Shown: piece after piece, positions 39,280 to 39,778 of the stretch | How positions within the stretch are numbered: the stretch's first letter is position 1 | Layout of the letters: the number at the start of each line of letters is the position of its first letter | NCBI GenBank assembly: GCA_035711805.1 | Contig: DASTBV010000043.1 | Location: 1-39,778, forward strand | Reading direction: 5' to 3' | Length of the DNA: 39,778 nucleotides | From: Gp6-AA40 sp035711805 | Lineage (GTDB): Bacteria; Acidobacteriota; Vicinamibacteria; Vicinamibacterales; UBA2999 | Notes under the pieces: generated by a model | What the model was told of the DNA's origin: nothing | The model's database searches: none | The model's input: the letters and a program-made list of their open reading frames with translations, nothing else | Program-made: the position numbers and the translations under genes

Positions 39280-39778
39280 GTTCACCGGCTCGATGCGGAG
39301 GACCGTGCCATCCGCCGCCGTTCCTCCAGTCTGTCCTTCTGTCGCCACGTACAGATTTCCATCCGGCCCTTCGACGACGTCGCGGATCCGCTGGCGGAAG
39401 TCGCCGAGCAGCACCTCGCGGCGCTCGGCCTGCGACGGCTGATTGAACGACACGCGAACGAGCGACCGCGTCGTCAGCGCGCCGACGAAGAGGCTGCCTT
39501 TCCACCCTGTGAATCGGTCGCCGTTGTAGAAGAGGAGGCTCGACGGGCTGATCGACGGCACCCAGAACATGCGTGGGTTGTCCATCCCCCTGCGGAACCA
39601 TGGCTCCTCGGAGACGAGCGAGCCCGTATAGTTCCGGCCCATCGACACCAGCGGCCAGCCATAGTTGTGGCCGGGCAGCAGGATGTTGACCTCATCGCCG
39701 CCGAGCGGGCCGATCTCCGCCTGCCAGACCTCGCCGGTTTCCGGATGCACCGTCAGCCCGTAGCCGTTGCGGTGGCCG
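39277..39778 (-). CDS. PQQ-dependent sugar dehydrogenase, C-terminal part (5' end outside the window)
   Basis: About 166 residues are visible and the frame is open to the window edge. GHRNGYGLTVHPETGEVWQA, GPLGGDEVNILLPGHNYGWP, LVSMGRNYTG, MFWVPSISPSSLLFYNGDRF, GWKGSLFVGALTTRSLVRV and RIRDVVEGPDGNLYVATEGQ are the C-terminal blades of the same family as the genes at 1285 and 6777. It differs more from them than they do from each other (FVGALTTRSLVRV here, FVGALRTGEIPGTG at 6777). Converges with glgB. Confidence 0.88.
   Translation of the reverse strand, partial: GHRNGYGLTVHPETGEVWQAEIGPLGGDEVNILLPGHNYGWPLVSMGRNYTGSLVSEEPWFRRGMDNPRMFWVPSISPSSLLFYNGDRFTGWKGSLFVGALTTRSLVRVSFNQPSQAERREVLLGDFRQRIRDVVEGPDGNLYVATEGQTGGTAADGTVLRIEPVN

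Overview
The window is about 64% GC (by eye) and looks like the chromosome of a soil Acidobacteriota, most likely of the Vicinamibacteria (old subdivision 6). The taxon call is inference. It rests on a VWFA protein of the acidobacterial TIGR03436 type, a DUF3738/TIGR03435 protein, a DUF5916 protein, DUF6152 proteins, an ECF sigma factor coupled to a Ser/Thr kinase, and many exported quinoproteins. I see no rRNA, tRNA, CRISPR array, transposase or phage gene.

Layout. 1-2.5 kb: end of a DUF1835-type gene, then a Tat-exported arylmalonate-decarboxylase homologue overlapping a PQQ sugar dehydrogenase. 2.6-6.7 kb: small secreted protein, exported esterase, MFS transporter, MEDS-domain protein. 6.7-12.6 kb: an export-rich run of PQQ sugar dehydrogenase, two double-VOC proteins and two NHL/SMP-30-like propellers; the last two genes are separated by a 356-bp nested inverted repeat. 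12.7-15.8 kb: di-haem cytochrome c peroxidase and VWFA protein. 15.8-21.6 kb: two divergent operons carrying four paralogues of an unnamed secreted family (motif GRWEGDTLVV) and three DUF6152 units, one of them fused to its partner. This is my best candidate for an undescribed system. 21.7-25.7 kb: small membrane genes (one broken by an in-frame stop), arylamine N-acetyltransferase, TraB/GumN protein, an orphan efflux adaptor. 25.7-33.6 kb: msrB, DUF5916 barrel, ppc, PQQ alcohol dehydrogenase, outer-membrane protein. 33.7-37.0 kb: ECF sigma factor, Ser/Thr kinase and receiver protein in one operon, a beta-lactamase-family remnant, cyclophilin. 37.0-39.8 kb: glgB and the end of a third PQQ sugar dehydrogenase.

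A second layer runs through the window. Short tandem repeats of period 7-9 (each locus with its own unit sequence), often arranged as inverted pairs, fill five of the six convergent gene junctions. Elsewhere they supply stop codons, or the first residues of proteins (ppc, a VOC protein, two GRWE-family genes). Two REP-like palindrome families are also present at gene ends.

Functionally the window is dominated by periplasmic oxidation (three sugar dehydrogenases, one alcohol dehydrogenase, one cytochrome c peroxidase) and exported beta-propeller proteins of unknown substrate, plus central carbon genes (ppc, glgB). No PQQ biosynthesis gene is in view.
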